The notes under the pieces are model-generated. The model ran no database searches. It saw nothing but the letters and a program-made list of their open reading frames with translations, and had not been told where the DNA came from. A DNA stretch of 64,000 nucleotides, from contig NC_135188.1 in assembly GCF_041146795.1 (NCBI RefSeq), positions 3,519,919 to 3,583,918 of the forward strand. Reading direction: 5' to 3'. This document shows positions 1 through 12,343 of this stretch, in pieces; within the stretch, counting starts at the first letter, position 1, and each line of letters begins with the position of its first letter. Origin of the DNA: Maylandia zebra. Taxonomy: Eukaryota > Chordata > Actinopteri > Cichliformes > Cichlidae. The position numbers and the translations under genes are program-made.

Positions 1-2290
1 GAGGAGCTGAGATCATGAGGCAGAAGTTGAGTAAGTCACTTATGTTAAGTTCTAAAGCAAACTAGTAATTTTAAAGACTACACCTGCATTTCTGCAGTTT
101 TAAAAAAACCGAAAAAATCCTGTATTGGCCGAATATGGTTAAATAAAGGTAATGTTTTGGCAAGGGGTCATAAGGGGTCATTTAAGAGACAAAAATATCT
201 TGTTCATCAAAGTGTATATACAAAACGCAGTCTGCTTTGTGGTAGACACCAGTGTATTCTTCCCAGTAATTCGTCTTAGTTTAAAGTTCTTTACTTTAAG
301 TTGACATCCACCGCCAGCTTTCTCGCTTTCCCCCCTCTTGACAGAGAGGCAAGGCATTGGAACCTTTTGCCTCATGCACATGATGATGTTTCACCATGAG
401 TCATTAAGGCCACATGCACATGGTAGTCACATGAGAGTTGTCAGAAACACAAAAAATAAGGTGAAAAGTGATATCTAATCAGACCAGATTTTCACTGATA
501 CTTCCCATATGTTGGGTCTTATTGAAGCCAGAGTCAGTTTTGTGGGAGAGAAATTTTAAAAAACAAACAAACACATAAAGGTATTTTTTTGAAGACAGAT
601 TCCTCAGTTTAGACTGGTCATTTTACCCCAGCTAGCTACTGATAGGGCAGCGTTCTTAAGACAACCAAACTTGGCTGTAATAATGGTCAGAGGAGGTGTG
701 AATTGCATGGACAGAATCTATCCACTCTGTCCAATTCCTGGGGTTCTGTGCTGCTGTGCAGGTCCATTCTGATGTGAACTGTACTTGAGTGTCAGAGATT
801 TCATCTTGGTGTGAAGCTTTTTTTTAAAACACACATACACACCTTGACAGCTACACAACTCTTCACACAGATTATATCTGCTACAATAATAGCTGGACAC
901 GCATAGACTCTGCTAGATGTTAGAGTGCATTTTCAGTCCTATTTCTAGTTTTGTAAGTAAAACTTTATTTTTAGAGGTGGACGTAAATCAGATCATATAA
1001 AATCATTCCAATTTTACAAGGAAAAAAAGCATGTTAAGACATTAAAAATGTGCTCTGCAAATATGGACAAGTTAAGGGTCATCAGTTCTGTAGCTAAACT
1101 CTAAGCAGTCCTGCATCAGAGATTTATGTATCGTTGAATAACGCGGGTAATTAATCAGCTCTTAAGAGTTATGTTTATAATTTGTGATTTTAAAATAACG
1201 CAGTCACTTTAAGTGACATTGTGTGCTAAAAATCAGCGGCAGGTGTACACTGGACTTAATCCTTCATGGGCATTTCAGGTCGTAGTGAGATTAACCTGAG
1301 GTGGTCTGGTTGATTCCCTGCTGGATTGGTTTGAAGCTTCTCTCAACAAGAAATAGCCACTGGTTAACCTAATACTTCAAGGTGGAGACTTACATTGAGG
1401 TCATCTACGTCTAAAAGTATATTGTGTTTACTTAGCAGGATATAGTTCTCTATGGTTCCAGTCTAGGGTTTTACTATTAACAGAACTCAAAATGCTAACT
1501 TTGTGGTGTCTTGATTATGGTAACAATGCAAGCATGTCTGTTTGGAGTCTGTGGACAGTTTGGGACTTATAATATTGATCGTGAGAAAAGCCCCTGAGAG
1601 CCAGACACAAAGAGCAGATTAACAGGTTAACCTGATATGTTGGCTGAATGGTTTAACAGAACATTTGTGTAAAATGGATTAGAGGCTTTGGTCATATTGC
1701 TGCTGCTGTTGGTGTACAAGCTGCTACAACACATCTCCTCCCTTTGTCTGAAATGCACCATTCATGCTGATGCTCTGCTAATTTTTTTTAAAGTTTGAAA
1801 CAGACTTAATACATTTTTTTTTTAAATATTCGTAGTAATTTTAAATGAACACCAGAGTAGAAATGATGATAATTAAGGGTGCCCTGTGTAATTTTGGGAC
1901 AGGAAAAGCAGTTACATATATTTTATACAAATATGAACAGCTGATATAAACAGTGTATGTTGCCACTATAAATAACACACAGCAGAATAGGAACACTATG
2001 TTATTTGAATATTATGCCCACTTTAACACACTCACAACAAGCTTTTTTTGTTGTTAATTCTTCACAAAATCCCTTAGAATAAAACAATAACCCGTTATGA
2101 AACCAGTCTTTGTTACTTTACTATTAGCAGCCTGTGAAACACATACTTTGTTTCCATCTCTTGAGTTGAATTCATTAAAAAAAAAAGCTAAAGACTGCAC
2201 AACTTGACAGACATAAAATAGTACTTTTGCTCTATAAAAATAATTCCCACTGGCTATTAGAATTGCACAACGGGTTGTTATTGCAGCATG
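1..2290. other. AT-rich upstream flank, nothing recognised
   Basis: Short random ORFs only. No exon, RNA gene or clear repeat was identified. Confidence 0.5.
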
Positions 2291-2294
2291 GTGT

Positions 2295-2735
2295 GCAATG
2301 TTTCCTTAAATCTGAGGAAAATGGACAAAGGAACAGTGGACCAAAAAAAAAATCAGTACCAGAGAGATGCTAGCCATTCAGCTCATCCATGTACTGTTCA
2401 CTGAAGGGTCACCATATATGGTCTCAGTGGAGAAGTGGCTGTCATAAAGCCATTCTTAAGGAAGGGAAATGGGTAGAAAAGGCTGATGTATGCCAAAAAA
2501 TTATTGAAGCAATGTAAGATGACAAAAGTGAAACAAAAAACTGGAGAACTTTTCCTGAAGACTACTTAAAGAAATTACAAGAAAGCTTGCCTATGAGAGT
2601 TCAGGCCATGTGGATTATAAAGGTGGTCATACCACATATTGACTTTCAGGCCTTTTAGAATTGCATAAACTCTGGTTTTGCCTTATATACTTTATTTCAA
2701 TTTATATTGAAACATATTTCAATAAATCATTGTAA
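2295..2735 (+). mobile_element. Degenerate Tc1-like DNA transposon remnant
   Basis: The stretch reads like an internally deleted Tc1 transposase gene. One part holds the familiar GGAAAATGGACAAAGG and GAAGTGGCTGTCATAAAGCC wording. A frame around 2560-2640 reads DYLKKLQESLPMRVQA, the C-terminal motif of Tc1 transposases, and CATACCACATATTGAC follows. Frames are broken and the central catalytic part is missing, so it cannot move itself. Confidence 0.7.
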
Positions 2736-2990
2736 GTGCTTCTAATTTCCCTAGCAACATAAAGGAAAACGAGGGTTAGCTTAGGATGTTTCACTGTACT
2801 GTAGATCAGTAAGTAGAAAAAAAGCCATTTTTTTAAGCAGAAAAGGTTTTCAGTCTGTGTTCTTGTCTCTCAGTTCATTTTCTTTTTTTTAAATGCAAGA
2901 TAACAGTTTCCTCTCGTACTGCTTCCTCAAAACACTTTTGAAAACAGGGTTAAATAAACTCCATTTAGACCAATAACGGAAGATGTAGAC

Positions 2991-3287
2991 CAGGGGTGTC
3001 AAACTCAAATACACAATGGGCCAAAATTCAAAACTGGAACAATATATTTATTGAAATATATTTATTCCTCCAGATATAAGAATGAATCTTTTCTTATGGA
3101 CTCAAACACGTTTTGCTGAAAAACTGAATATAGAACAAGCAAAGCTTAATACTAAACAATATATATATATATTAGCTGTATAATACCAGTAGGCCAGCTC
3201 TAATAATAATTTGGTATGGCTTCGTGGGCCAAATGTAATTAGGCTGCGGGCCAAATCTGGCCCGCGGGCCAGAGTTTGACACCTATG
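2991..3287. mobile_element. hAT-type MITE with 8-bp target-site duplication
   Basis: The left end begins CAGGGGTGTCAAACTC and the right end finishes GAGTTTGACACCTATG, an imperfect terminal inverted repeat of 16 bases. The octamer ATGTAGAC stands immediately before (2983-2990) and after (3288-3295), the 8-bp duplication expected for hAT elements. The centre has no coding capacity, so this is a non-autonomous copy. Confidence 0.9.
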
Positions 3288-3295
3288 ATGTAGAC

Positions 3296-4985
3296 GGTGC
3301 CCATGATTTCTCTAACAGGATTTTGCTCAGATGAGATGAGAAACAAGCAACAGAGCAAGACTCGAGTCAGATGACTTGATGACTGAAAAAGAAGAAAAAG
3401 TTGATTACAGCACGTTACTATACTCAATTTATTGGTTGTTTACAGTAATTTGTTACAGTTAATGCTTTGGTGGTTACATTCTGATGCTCTTGTTATTTGT
3501 CATGCTGGTTAAAGAGGTGAAACAACACACTATTGTTCACATGGATCTAAATGCTGTATAAGTAAATTTACATTTACTCATAAAAGGAGTATCTTGTTAG
3601 GAATGTATTGCTGAAACAAATAAACACATAAATAAAACAAAGACCACAGTGAGTGAACAAAGAGCCCCACGCTGGCCATGAGACAATGTAAACTTAATCA
3701 AGGAACCAAAAGTAGATGGTGTCATTTATTTGACAGCAGGCTTTAATTAGCATTTACCACAAAACAAATTCCTGTAAATGTGGCAGAGGCCTCATGCTTT
3801 AGTGAGTTAACAGCATGTTTCCAGTCAGGCTTTTCATGCCTAAAAGATAATTTTGCTGCCACTGAGTACATCTGTCACTTGATATTGAAATTGTGTCTAC
3901 ATATTTGATTGGGTTTTTGTGCAGTTGTAATTATGCACTGGTGTTTTATGAAAAGACAGCCATACTTTCCTCCTCTGTGGCCATGAGGAGAAGAACTTTA
4001 CTTAGCAGTGAAAAGGAGCGAGAAAGTTGGGCTACAAGCCTCTTCTAAGCAAAGAGAAAACCCCTTTTGCGAAAGGGACTTTGAGCTACATTTCATCTTT
4101 TGTCTGCCAGATTGATGAGCTATGAGATGGATGATGTTCTGTAGTGCTCTGTGGCATTGTCTTATCCCAACCCGCACAAAGAGGGAGAACACTTATCATC
4201 GCAGGCTTATGTAGGCTATTGAGCAGGGGGCAGGGGTTGTCAGAATGGTGAAGAGGGGTCCAGGAGGGTGGGGGTGGTGGAAGTCCCTCGGATAAAGCGT
4301 GATGGAGATGGGCTCATGGCTGCGGAGGCAGATGGAGAGAGTCATCTCCCATGATGACGCAGCTAGAACTTCCATCCCGAAGCCAGAGAAGGACACATGC
4401 AGAAAGGAACAGGGAAAATACAGGAAGCGGGCCAAAAGAATGGTGAAAGACTGAAAAAAATGAACGCACCTATAAGCTGGTGCTGTTTACATGAATGCAT
4501 GCGAAGGGGTGATTAAAGGTGACTTAAACAGACGGTTTGGTTAAGGTTTCGGTTGGCCTCTTAGCTGCACTGTGACTTGTTAGCAGGTAGCCCAGCTTTG
4601 TCGAGCTTGGTTTAGGATTAGGCTTTAGGACAGTTTGGTGGGAATGGGGCTGTGAATACAAAGGGATTAGTGCAAAGGGTTGCTTCACTGAGTGGGCTTG
4701 AATGGGTGTGTGTGTGTGTGAGCAGGATGGGTGGGTGGGGAATGAGATCTGAAGTTGATGGATGGATTAGATGATCCCCAAAATAAAACATTAGGCAATT
4801 AAATGAATAAATAAATAAAATATGATAGATTAAAAAAAGGTTTTAAACTATACATGTGGATTTGAGCAGATTTTTATAATGTGAATTTATTTTTTAATAA
4901 AGCATAAAAACCAGTAGGAACATATGTTTTTAGAATTTCAAAATTTTCATTAAAGAAAAAAAATACACATATAAACACACAGACT
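3296..4985. other. Intergenic, nothing recognised
   Basis: Small ORFs on the minus strand near 4000-4435 show no known domain and no neighbouring splice structure. A short TG run lies near 4708. Confidence 0.45.
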
Positions 4986-4987
4986 CT

Positions 4988-4989
4988 TA

Positions 4990-5076
<87 letters not shown>

Positions 5077-5111
5077 ATATATATATGTATATATATGTGT
5101 GTGTGTATATG
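4988..5111. repeat. (TATC)n microsatellite followed by (TA)n/(TG)n
   Basis: About 21 uninterrupted ATCT units run from roughly 4990 to 5075 and pass into a TATATG/TGTG tract. Confidence 0.97.
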
Positions 5112-5149
5112 TAATTCCCACGTCCCCCCTTTTTGAGCCAGAGTGCAAA

Positions 5150-5560
5150 AAAAGCCCTACCAAAATCATTTCAATGCCTTGAACCATGTGCCACCATTAG
5201 GAACACACAAAGAGAGAGCTGACAAATGACCATTTTAATGCCTCTGTTTGACTTTAATGAATTTATATGTTATCTGGCCCTAATGGAAGGCTGCGCTGAG
5301 GGGCTGGCGCAAGGCCATAACAAATGAAAAGCTCTGATTAGTGTAGAATGAGCTGAGAAAAAAATCCCATTCATCTTGGTTAGCATCCTCCTGTGCTCTT
5401 TTATGGGTCGCTGTTACAAGGACGGGAGTGCCGGGGTGCCTGTCCTATTAGCGGGGCAGCCCAAAGGCCCGCTGAGTGGTCAGCGGCCGGGCGTTGACGG
5501 AGCGTCTGCCCGCTCTGCAGTTCAAGACTGTGAATGCCTCAGTGCGGCTTGACTCCTAAA
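5150..5560. promoter_or_regulatory. Possible conserved non-coding block upstream of rxrg
   Basis: Non-repetitive, mixed-composition DNA about 1 kb upstream of rxrg exon 1, with TAATG and TGACAAATG-like motifs and no usable ORF. It has the texture of a vertebrate conserved non-coding element. This is a weak inference, because conservation cannot be tested here. Confidence 0.25.
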
Positions 5561-6299
5561 TAACCTTCTGAGGTACCGGGAGCTTCACCCCTACATGACC
5601 CCGCACTGTGAACAGGGGTGTGTGTGGGGGGGCTCCGGGGGGGTACCCAGACCAGGACTCACACTAAACAATTAGGTAAACACTGGAGAGATCCCTTCAC
5701 AGGAAGACGGCAGGAGATTAAAAAGAGTGTTTTGCATTTGGAATTGTTATAGGCTGTAGTCACAGATTTAATAGGCTTTAAGCAAAGCCAAATGAGATAT
5801 TTAATTGGAGTTAATAACCTACCAAATACAGATTAAACCGGATAATTTAGGAGCTGGAAGCAGGTGTTTGTTTTTGGAGTTGTGTGTAGGCTGCAAATAA
5901 TAAAGCTAATTTTTTTTAAATCGCGTGATTTTATGAGAAGAAGTTAAAGAATCTGTGTCAGATAAGTACAGACCTACAGACTCTAAAGTCAGTGGAGCAA
6001 TTATTTTAAAATATAAGGATAACGTTACCTATTGTATTTAAACTGGTTGTCATGCCCAAACATATCGCCTGTCATCAATAAAATCCAGCTTGCATTCCCT
6101 TCCTAGACCGACTAGATTTATTTTCATTGGCCTATTAAAGATTGATCTGATTACGCTGCCTATAAATAGGAAGAAGACAACGTGTAGACTGTAAAACACC
6201 TTATTTCTTTCTTTCTGTCGCCAAAGTAACATTTTACTATGAAAATATTGCAACACAGTGTCGCTGCAGGAGAGATGTTTCGTCATGATCGTGTTGGAG

Positions 6300-6473
6300 C
6301 TTGATATCGACCACTGTTGTCATTGGGAGAAGCCCTGTTTTTGCCGCCCCCTCCCTCGCTGGGCCCCTGTGTAGAGCCGCCTTGCAGAGAGAGTTCAGTC
6401 GGGCTGGGAGAGGAATGTGCTGGGATGCGGAGCAGCACCGACTGTAGGAAATCGACGCAACAACTCGCGCAGT
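6300..6473 (+). promoter_or_regulatory. rxrg 5' UTR and proximal promoter (GC-rich, no TATA seen)
   Basis: This GC-rich stretch ends directly at the exon 1 ATG and is richer in G and C than the AT-rich DNA before 6290. No TATA box stands at a sensible distance. It probably holds the transcription start and 5' UTR, but no start site can be placed. Confidence 0.4.
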
Positions 6474-9400
6474 ATGGACAGCAATGATCCATATCTACAC
6501 CTCAGTGAGTACTCTTGCGTATTTTAGCCCGGGTCCGATCTTGCTGCGGTGCTCCCCGCGAAGCCGCTGCATTTTGTTGTGACTTCAGCGGCGAGCGCGT
6601 TTGTTTTATGGCGTCTTCTCTCTCCAGTCAGCAAGCGGTGCGCGAAAGTGTTCTCGGACTTTAACCACCAACTGCTGTGTGTGGATCCTGTTGTTACGCT
6701 TGCTCTTAAATAATCGCGTTAGAACAGCGCGAATTGAAACGAAAGATGCGGTCACTGCAAAAGTCAGGTGATCATGGCTGTGCCGGTCGGGCAAGGTCAG
6801 AGGTTGGCACTTTAATTGCGCTTATGTAATTTATGGTGCTTGTCGCGCGTCTCTTGCTAAACAGTTTGAGACAGAAACACAATTTATTGGTCTGGGTAGG
6901 TCGTCAGATCCAGAGAGGGGAAAAGCGTTCAACTGCGCAGAGGAATGGCGGATTTCCACTGATAAACAAACTTATAGGCTCCCTCTTTGTGGTAGAAAGG
7001 AGTGCAGCGTGCTAGACGCGCCCTGGTCACCGCCGTGGCCATATTCAGCTGAATGACAGCGTGATGTGATTTTGCTCAGTAAAGCTGAAGTCTGATCTGA
7101 CTCGGTGACTTTGCCCTTGAACCAGTGGATTGGATTTGTTCTGTTATCCTTCTTGTGGCCGCTTAAAATCATCTGAGACAAGGAAATAGGACGTCTTGGA
7201 GCAACACGTGGGACACACTACTTACAGAAATACCCTGTGCCATTTAAGTGTTTAGTTGAAACCAAATGTGGTCTAATAGGCTTGCGCATATAGTCTCATT
7301 AAGTCACACACACTTATCCTTAAAATCTAATAGCAGGCTAACTCTTTGAAGGCAAAACTGTACCGCCTGTTTATGCTATCACAGATATCTTTGCACCATT
7401 TGGAGGGGCTGAGTATTGTTTCCATAATGAATGTGGCTCCCAGGGGAATGACATGACATCTGGATAGGAGAGTGTGTTGAGAGAAACCCACAGTGTACAG
7501 AAGTAATGGAGCAGTCCCTCAGGGCTAAACTCTTTCTTCTTTCTCTTTAAAGATCTGTTATGATTGGGCAGTAATGGCATCCTAAGATTTAGATATTAAT
7601 AGATATTAGCCAATCGTGTTTCTGCATTGAAGTTCCACAGTGCGATTTAAACACTGTTCTTTTCCAAAATTGCATTGGTCTTTGTTTAAACAGAGAGTCT
7701 GTTCTCCACAGTAATGCTGCTGTAGCATTACTCACTACCCGCAAAGGCTAGAGGTCTGTCTTAAACGCGAAATAGTCATAATTTTTGGTATGAAAAAATG
7801 TATTATGAATAAATCTTAAAGTAGTTCTCATAAACCAGGATTAGCTGAATCCTCCTCTTCTGGTGCATTTGCTTTTGAATGTTGGTAGTAAAGCCACAGA
7901 GCTAAATGAAAACCACAACCACTGAAAGTCATTCCAAATCTTGTTTTGTCTATGTGTTGGCTCACAGCTATGATTTAGGATGCACCAAAGCACGTACGAA
8001 AACAGAGCCATAAACAGTACTTGTATTCTGACTTGAAAATGGTCACCCTTTGTAATCTGTCAGGAGCGTGAAGCTGAGGCGAAGCAGTGTGGAGTCAAAA
8101 AAAACAGTCTGGTGATTATGTGCAGATTGCTTCATGATCCACCTCTTCCTCCTCTTGGCTTTTCCCAGACTTGTTATGTTTCAGCAGGTTTGATGCAGGC
8201 CTGCTCGGAGCTTAAAGTAGAATCAGCATTTTTTTTCTCTCTCAGCACTTCAGCATTTTTTTTTATTTTCCATCAGTGGAAGTGATTCTAGACAAGCTGA
8301 TGAGCGCGTATTTTGGGAAATTTGACGGTGAGAACTTATTTGGCTCACACAACAGGGAGGTCATGACAGAAAGAAGAACTGGATTGAAACCAGGGTGAGG
8401 GGATGGATGGGGGTGAGGGGGGTGGTTTGAAAACTCATCACTTCCTAGGGATCAACAGTTGACCTCCCAGTGCACGCACAGACAGAAGCAGGAGGACACC
8501 CACACACATTCACACACCCATGCCTATTCTTCACAGCTGCGCAGTAGCTTGTATGAGTAACTCCTTTACAACAGACTGTGACCGTGATGGCACGTGACTT
8601 AAAGAATGTGAGTTTTACCTTTTGACTGTCAAGTCCCTGCAGTAATAAAACCTCCTCCCCTCCCACTGCTGCAGAATTAAATACATCACACAGGTAGAGA
8701 AGGTGTGGCTCTTTGCAGGTATTTGCTCAAGGATCCCAGCTTGAGACATGAAGTACCCCTGTGTTCACACATTCATTAGCACACAATACCTACAAAAGGT
8801 TTATTTTCAGGCACTTTTTAAGTGAGCGTGTGCGTATTTGTGTTTCCGCGTAAAATAGTCAGCTTGCCTTGATTGTGTGTTTGAGTGGGTGCCAATTGTG
8901 AGAGCAGGATGAGGGAAAAGAGGGGGCAAAAAGAGGCCATTCTCTGGGCTAATTGCCAGTAATTAGTCATTAGTGAAGAAGGTCAAATCCTTGATTTAAT
9001 TCCAGCTTTAATCAAGCAGAGAACCTTCAAAGGCTCATGTGCTAAAGCAATGTTTAGTTATGAGATGCATTGAGCTATTTCTGATTTCAACAACCTATCT
9101 AATTTGAGTTTTTAATTTGTTCACTGCTTGGAAGGCATCTTAACATCTGGCTCCTTTTTCCATCTGATATTCAATAAATTGTCATTTCCTGCAACAGCAC
9201 TTCTCAGTGTGTGCAAGCTTTAAGTTGCACCTGCGCACACAGAACTAAAGCTGTTGATGCATCTGCAATATTATTCCTAGAGGGAACATTACTTGATTAC
9301 TTAATTGATAGAAAACTGTTTGCCAGCAGTGCTACTATTAGTTTGAGAAATGCAGAGTGGTTCACTCTTACTGCTCTGCTAAAAAGGCTGGAGTGCAGTG

Positions 9401-12290
9401 AATAATAGTAATAAATATATGGAATCAAATAAGAATTAGAAAATAGTCACACAGGAAAATATTTGAGGATTCAGTAGTGAAAATGCAGTAATCTGCTTGT
9501 GGATTTGTGCAGTTTTTTTTTTTTTTTCAATTTAATTTAAAAAATGCTAAATGTGTGTTAAAATCTTCCACTGGAAATAGGCCAAACATTCCCTAGTTTA
9601 CTACGTGCATGATGTGAATTATTTCTTTGTTTTGTCTTTCTTTGTCATTCATAATTGCAGTTAAGTATTTACTGGTATTTGCACAAAACAGGCATATAGA
9701 AGCCATAACCTTGAGTTCTAGGCACATTTTTAGACAGAGTTGTAAACTGACTCTGTAGGCAAAGGTGCTGGAAGTTTCTTAGCTTTACATTTGTAGCCCC
9801 AAGTTCTTCTCACCAATCACGTTCAGGCAACTTTGTTTGCATTTCAATAACTTTTAAACATTTTCTTCAGTTGTGTGCATACAATCACCTGTGAAATGAA
9901 CAGGAAGGTTTGACCCGGATTTCCAGTATCCGCTGTTTGGATATCCTCGCCACACAGGAAGCTGCGAAAATTGGCCGTTGGCTTTTAAGTCGGCAGACTA
10001 GCTGATGTGTTCCCATGTTGACAGAATAATGTATGTGGAGTCAGTTCCAAAACAAGCACAGGCTTTGAAAGTTTAAGCACTGTGGAACTCATTTATACTA
10101 TTATAGGAGTGTGATTAATGAGCCCAAGTTCATAACTCAATAGATGCTAGTTTGACTGAGCAGCCAAAATATTTCTCATGGTGCTTTTTTTGTCCTGTGG
10201 GTGCACAAATAGCAGCAACAGGTAGCAGCTAAGAACATTAGATCTCATTAAACCTCTCCATGAAGAACATGCTGGAAACCTCGCTTGGTTATTTTTAATG
10301 CTTTGAGAGTGCCATTTTAGTGTGCTGCTCCTGTCTCACTTCTACAGAGCATCAACATGTAGCAGAAGCACACATTAATGTAGCATAATTTCCCTTCTCT
10401 TTTCTGCTTTTCCACTGTATTTTCCTATAAATGTCTACACAGCTGAATATGCCACATGATTATGTCCTCAGTGCTGTCAGAAATCACTACCGGCAGGGAG
10501 AGCAGGCCATAAGGAAACCTTTCTCCTGAGGGGACAGTACGCTGATTACATTATTAGAAGTTTAGATTTAAGAATGTAGCCTAAATTTAGGGCTGCCAAT
10601 TATCTTCTTCCCGCGCCTTAACAAACCATAATACATCTGTGATTACTAATTATGGCTCTCGGGGTTAATTTCATGTATTTTATGTGGGCCATGACACACT
10701 AATATAACACAGCGTGCTTTTCAGAAGGATTGCATTATTTTAATTTCTCCCTCTGGGATTTCTTAAAGAGACGCTAGCGTTTCTCCTCTTCCGTCATGTT
10801 CTCCTCTTATGTGTCGGGCCGCTGAGTCACAGGAGGAGGACAAAGCCAAACGAGTGTCACTGAGAGTATATGGTTACTAGTGGTTCTCCTTTAAACACTG
10901 TGTAGTCGATCCAATCACTTGCTGGGTAGTCTGCGCAAGAAGGCTCTGAGTTGTGTAAGGCAAATGGATGGACACAAGAAATGGGAAGTTTCTGGTGCCA
11001 TATCTCAGTTTGAATATCTGAAGAAGGATAAATTAGAAGGAACACTTTAACATTTACGGGTTGGTCTATTTTGTGGTGATAATAACATGTTGCCTTGCCT
11101 CTGTCATCACTAAACAAGTAGAACATCTACTTCTTGCATTCATATTTTTAAGTCTAAAAATTATTACCTGATTTAAAAGCCTGCTACAGTAGACGCAGTC
11201 TTCCACCAAGGGTTACTTTTGCAGATCAAATCCATCTCTGCATGGTTTATTTAGCTTCCCTCAGGATTTCTCATGTATTGTTCCTCGCTGCCTTTAAGTT
11301 ATATTTTTGGCCTGTGTGTGCATCTGGATTTTCACTTTGCCCTGTGTTTTCCTGGCTATCCTAGAGCACCTAAAAAAGACAATTCCTGACTTCCTGGAAT
11401 GCTATCACACTTGTTAAACACACGAACATATTCACAGAGGCGACTCAACTGAACATGCTGCTAACAATACCTTTAAGCTTGTATGCTGGCACAGTTATTT
11501 CACAGCGTGATATGGTGTTAAGTTATTTTTGGCAAGACAAAATAGAACTTCAACCTCTGACCACTTCTTGTCACCCACTCAACACACGTCATTTATAAAA
11601 CCTGCAAAACAGAAAGAGAATTTGTGATGTTTAAAAAAAACAAGGAGAACGTAGTGAAGAAATGTTACTGACATATAATAACCTTTGGACTGTATTAGTG
11701 TCTTCATACTGTCTTCCCTTGCTCTTTAGCCCTGAACCCTTTTTAGAGGAAGTAATTGGAAACGTCTGGTTGTACTGTACTTTTAGACAACCCCTTCCAC
11801 CATGACCTTCCCCAACCGCGCCCCCCTCTGGCCAGACCTCCTGGTTGTACCACTACAACAGGTGTTTCTGTATAGATAGAGGGGGAGATAAAGAGAGAGG
11901 AGAAACATGAGTTGAGTGGGCGGTAGAGGAGCTGATTTGTGCTGCAGTCGGGCAGCAAACAGTTCCTGTGGGATTGATCTCTGGGGAAGGATAATCTGGG
12001 TAATCCTATAACCGGCGCTGTTGGACTCCGCCTCTTTTGCTCTTCACGGAGGCCCCCCCATCCCTCCCTCTACATGCCGACCCTTCCGTCCCGTTCTTCT
12101 CTGAAAAGTGCTCGATTGAGCATCCACCAAGCCAGCACTTTGAGTCTGACACCTGGTCCTGAGCGACTCGTGTTCTTCCAGCGCTACCATTAGGGCCTGA
12201 AGACATGTGGCATCCAGTGGCATCACCTGGAAGTGGGGGCAGCCCTGGAACGGAAATAGGTTATGGTCACTGTGAGTAGCTGGGTTTTGT

Positions 12291-12343
<53 letters not shown>

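Noticed and set aside
4196-4435. Minus-strand ORF with PHPPGP
   Set aside because: No neighbouring exon or known domain; likely chance.
6833-7015. Short ORF after rxrg exon 1
   Set aside because: Intronic, short, no Kozak or splice support.
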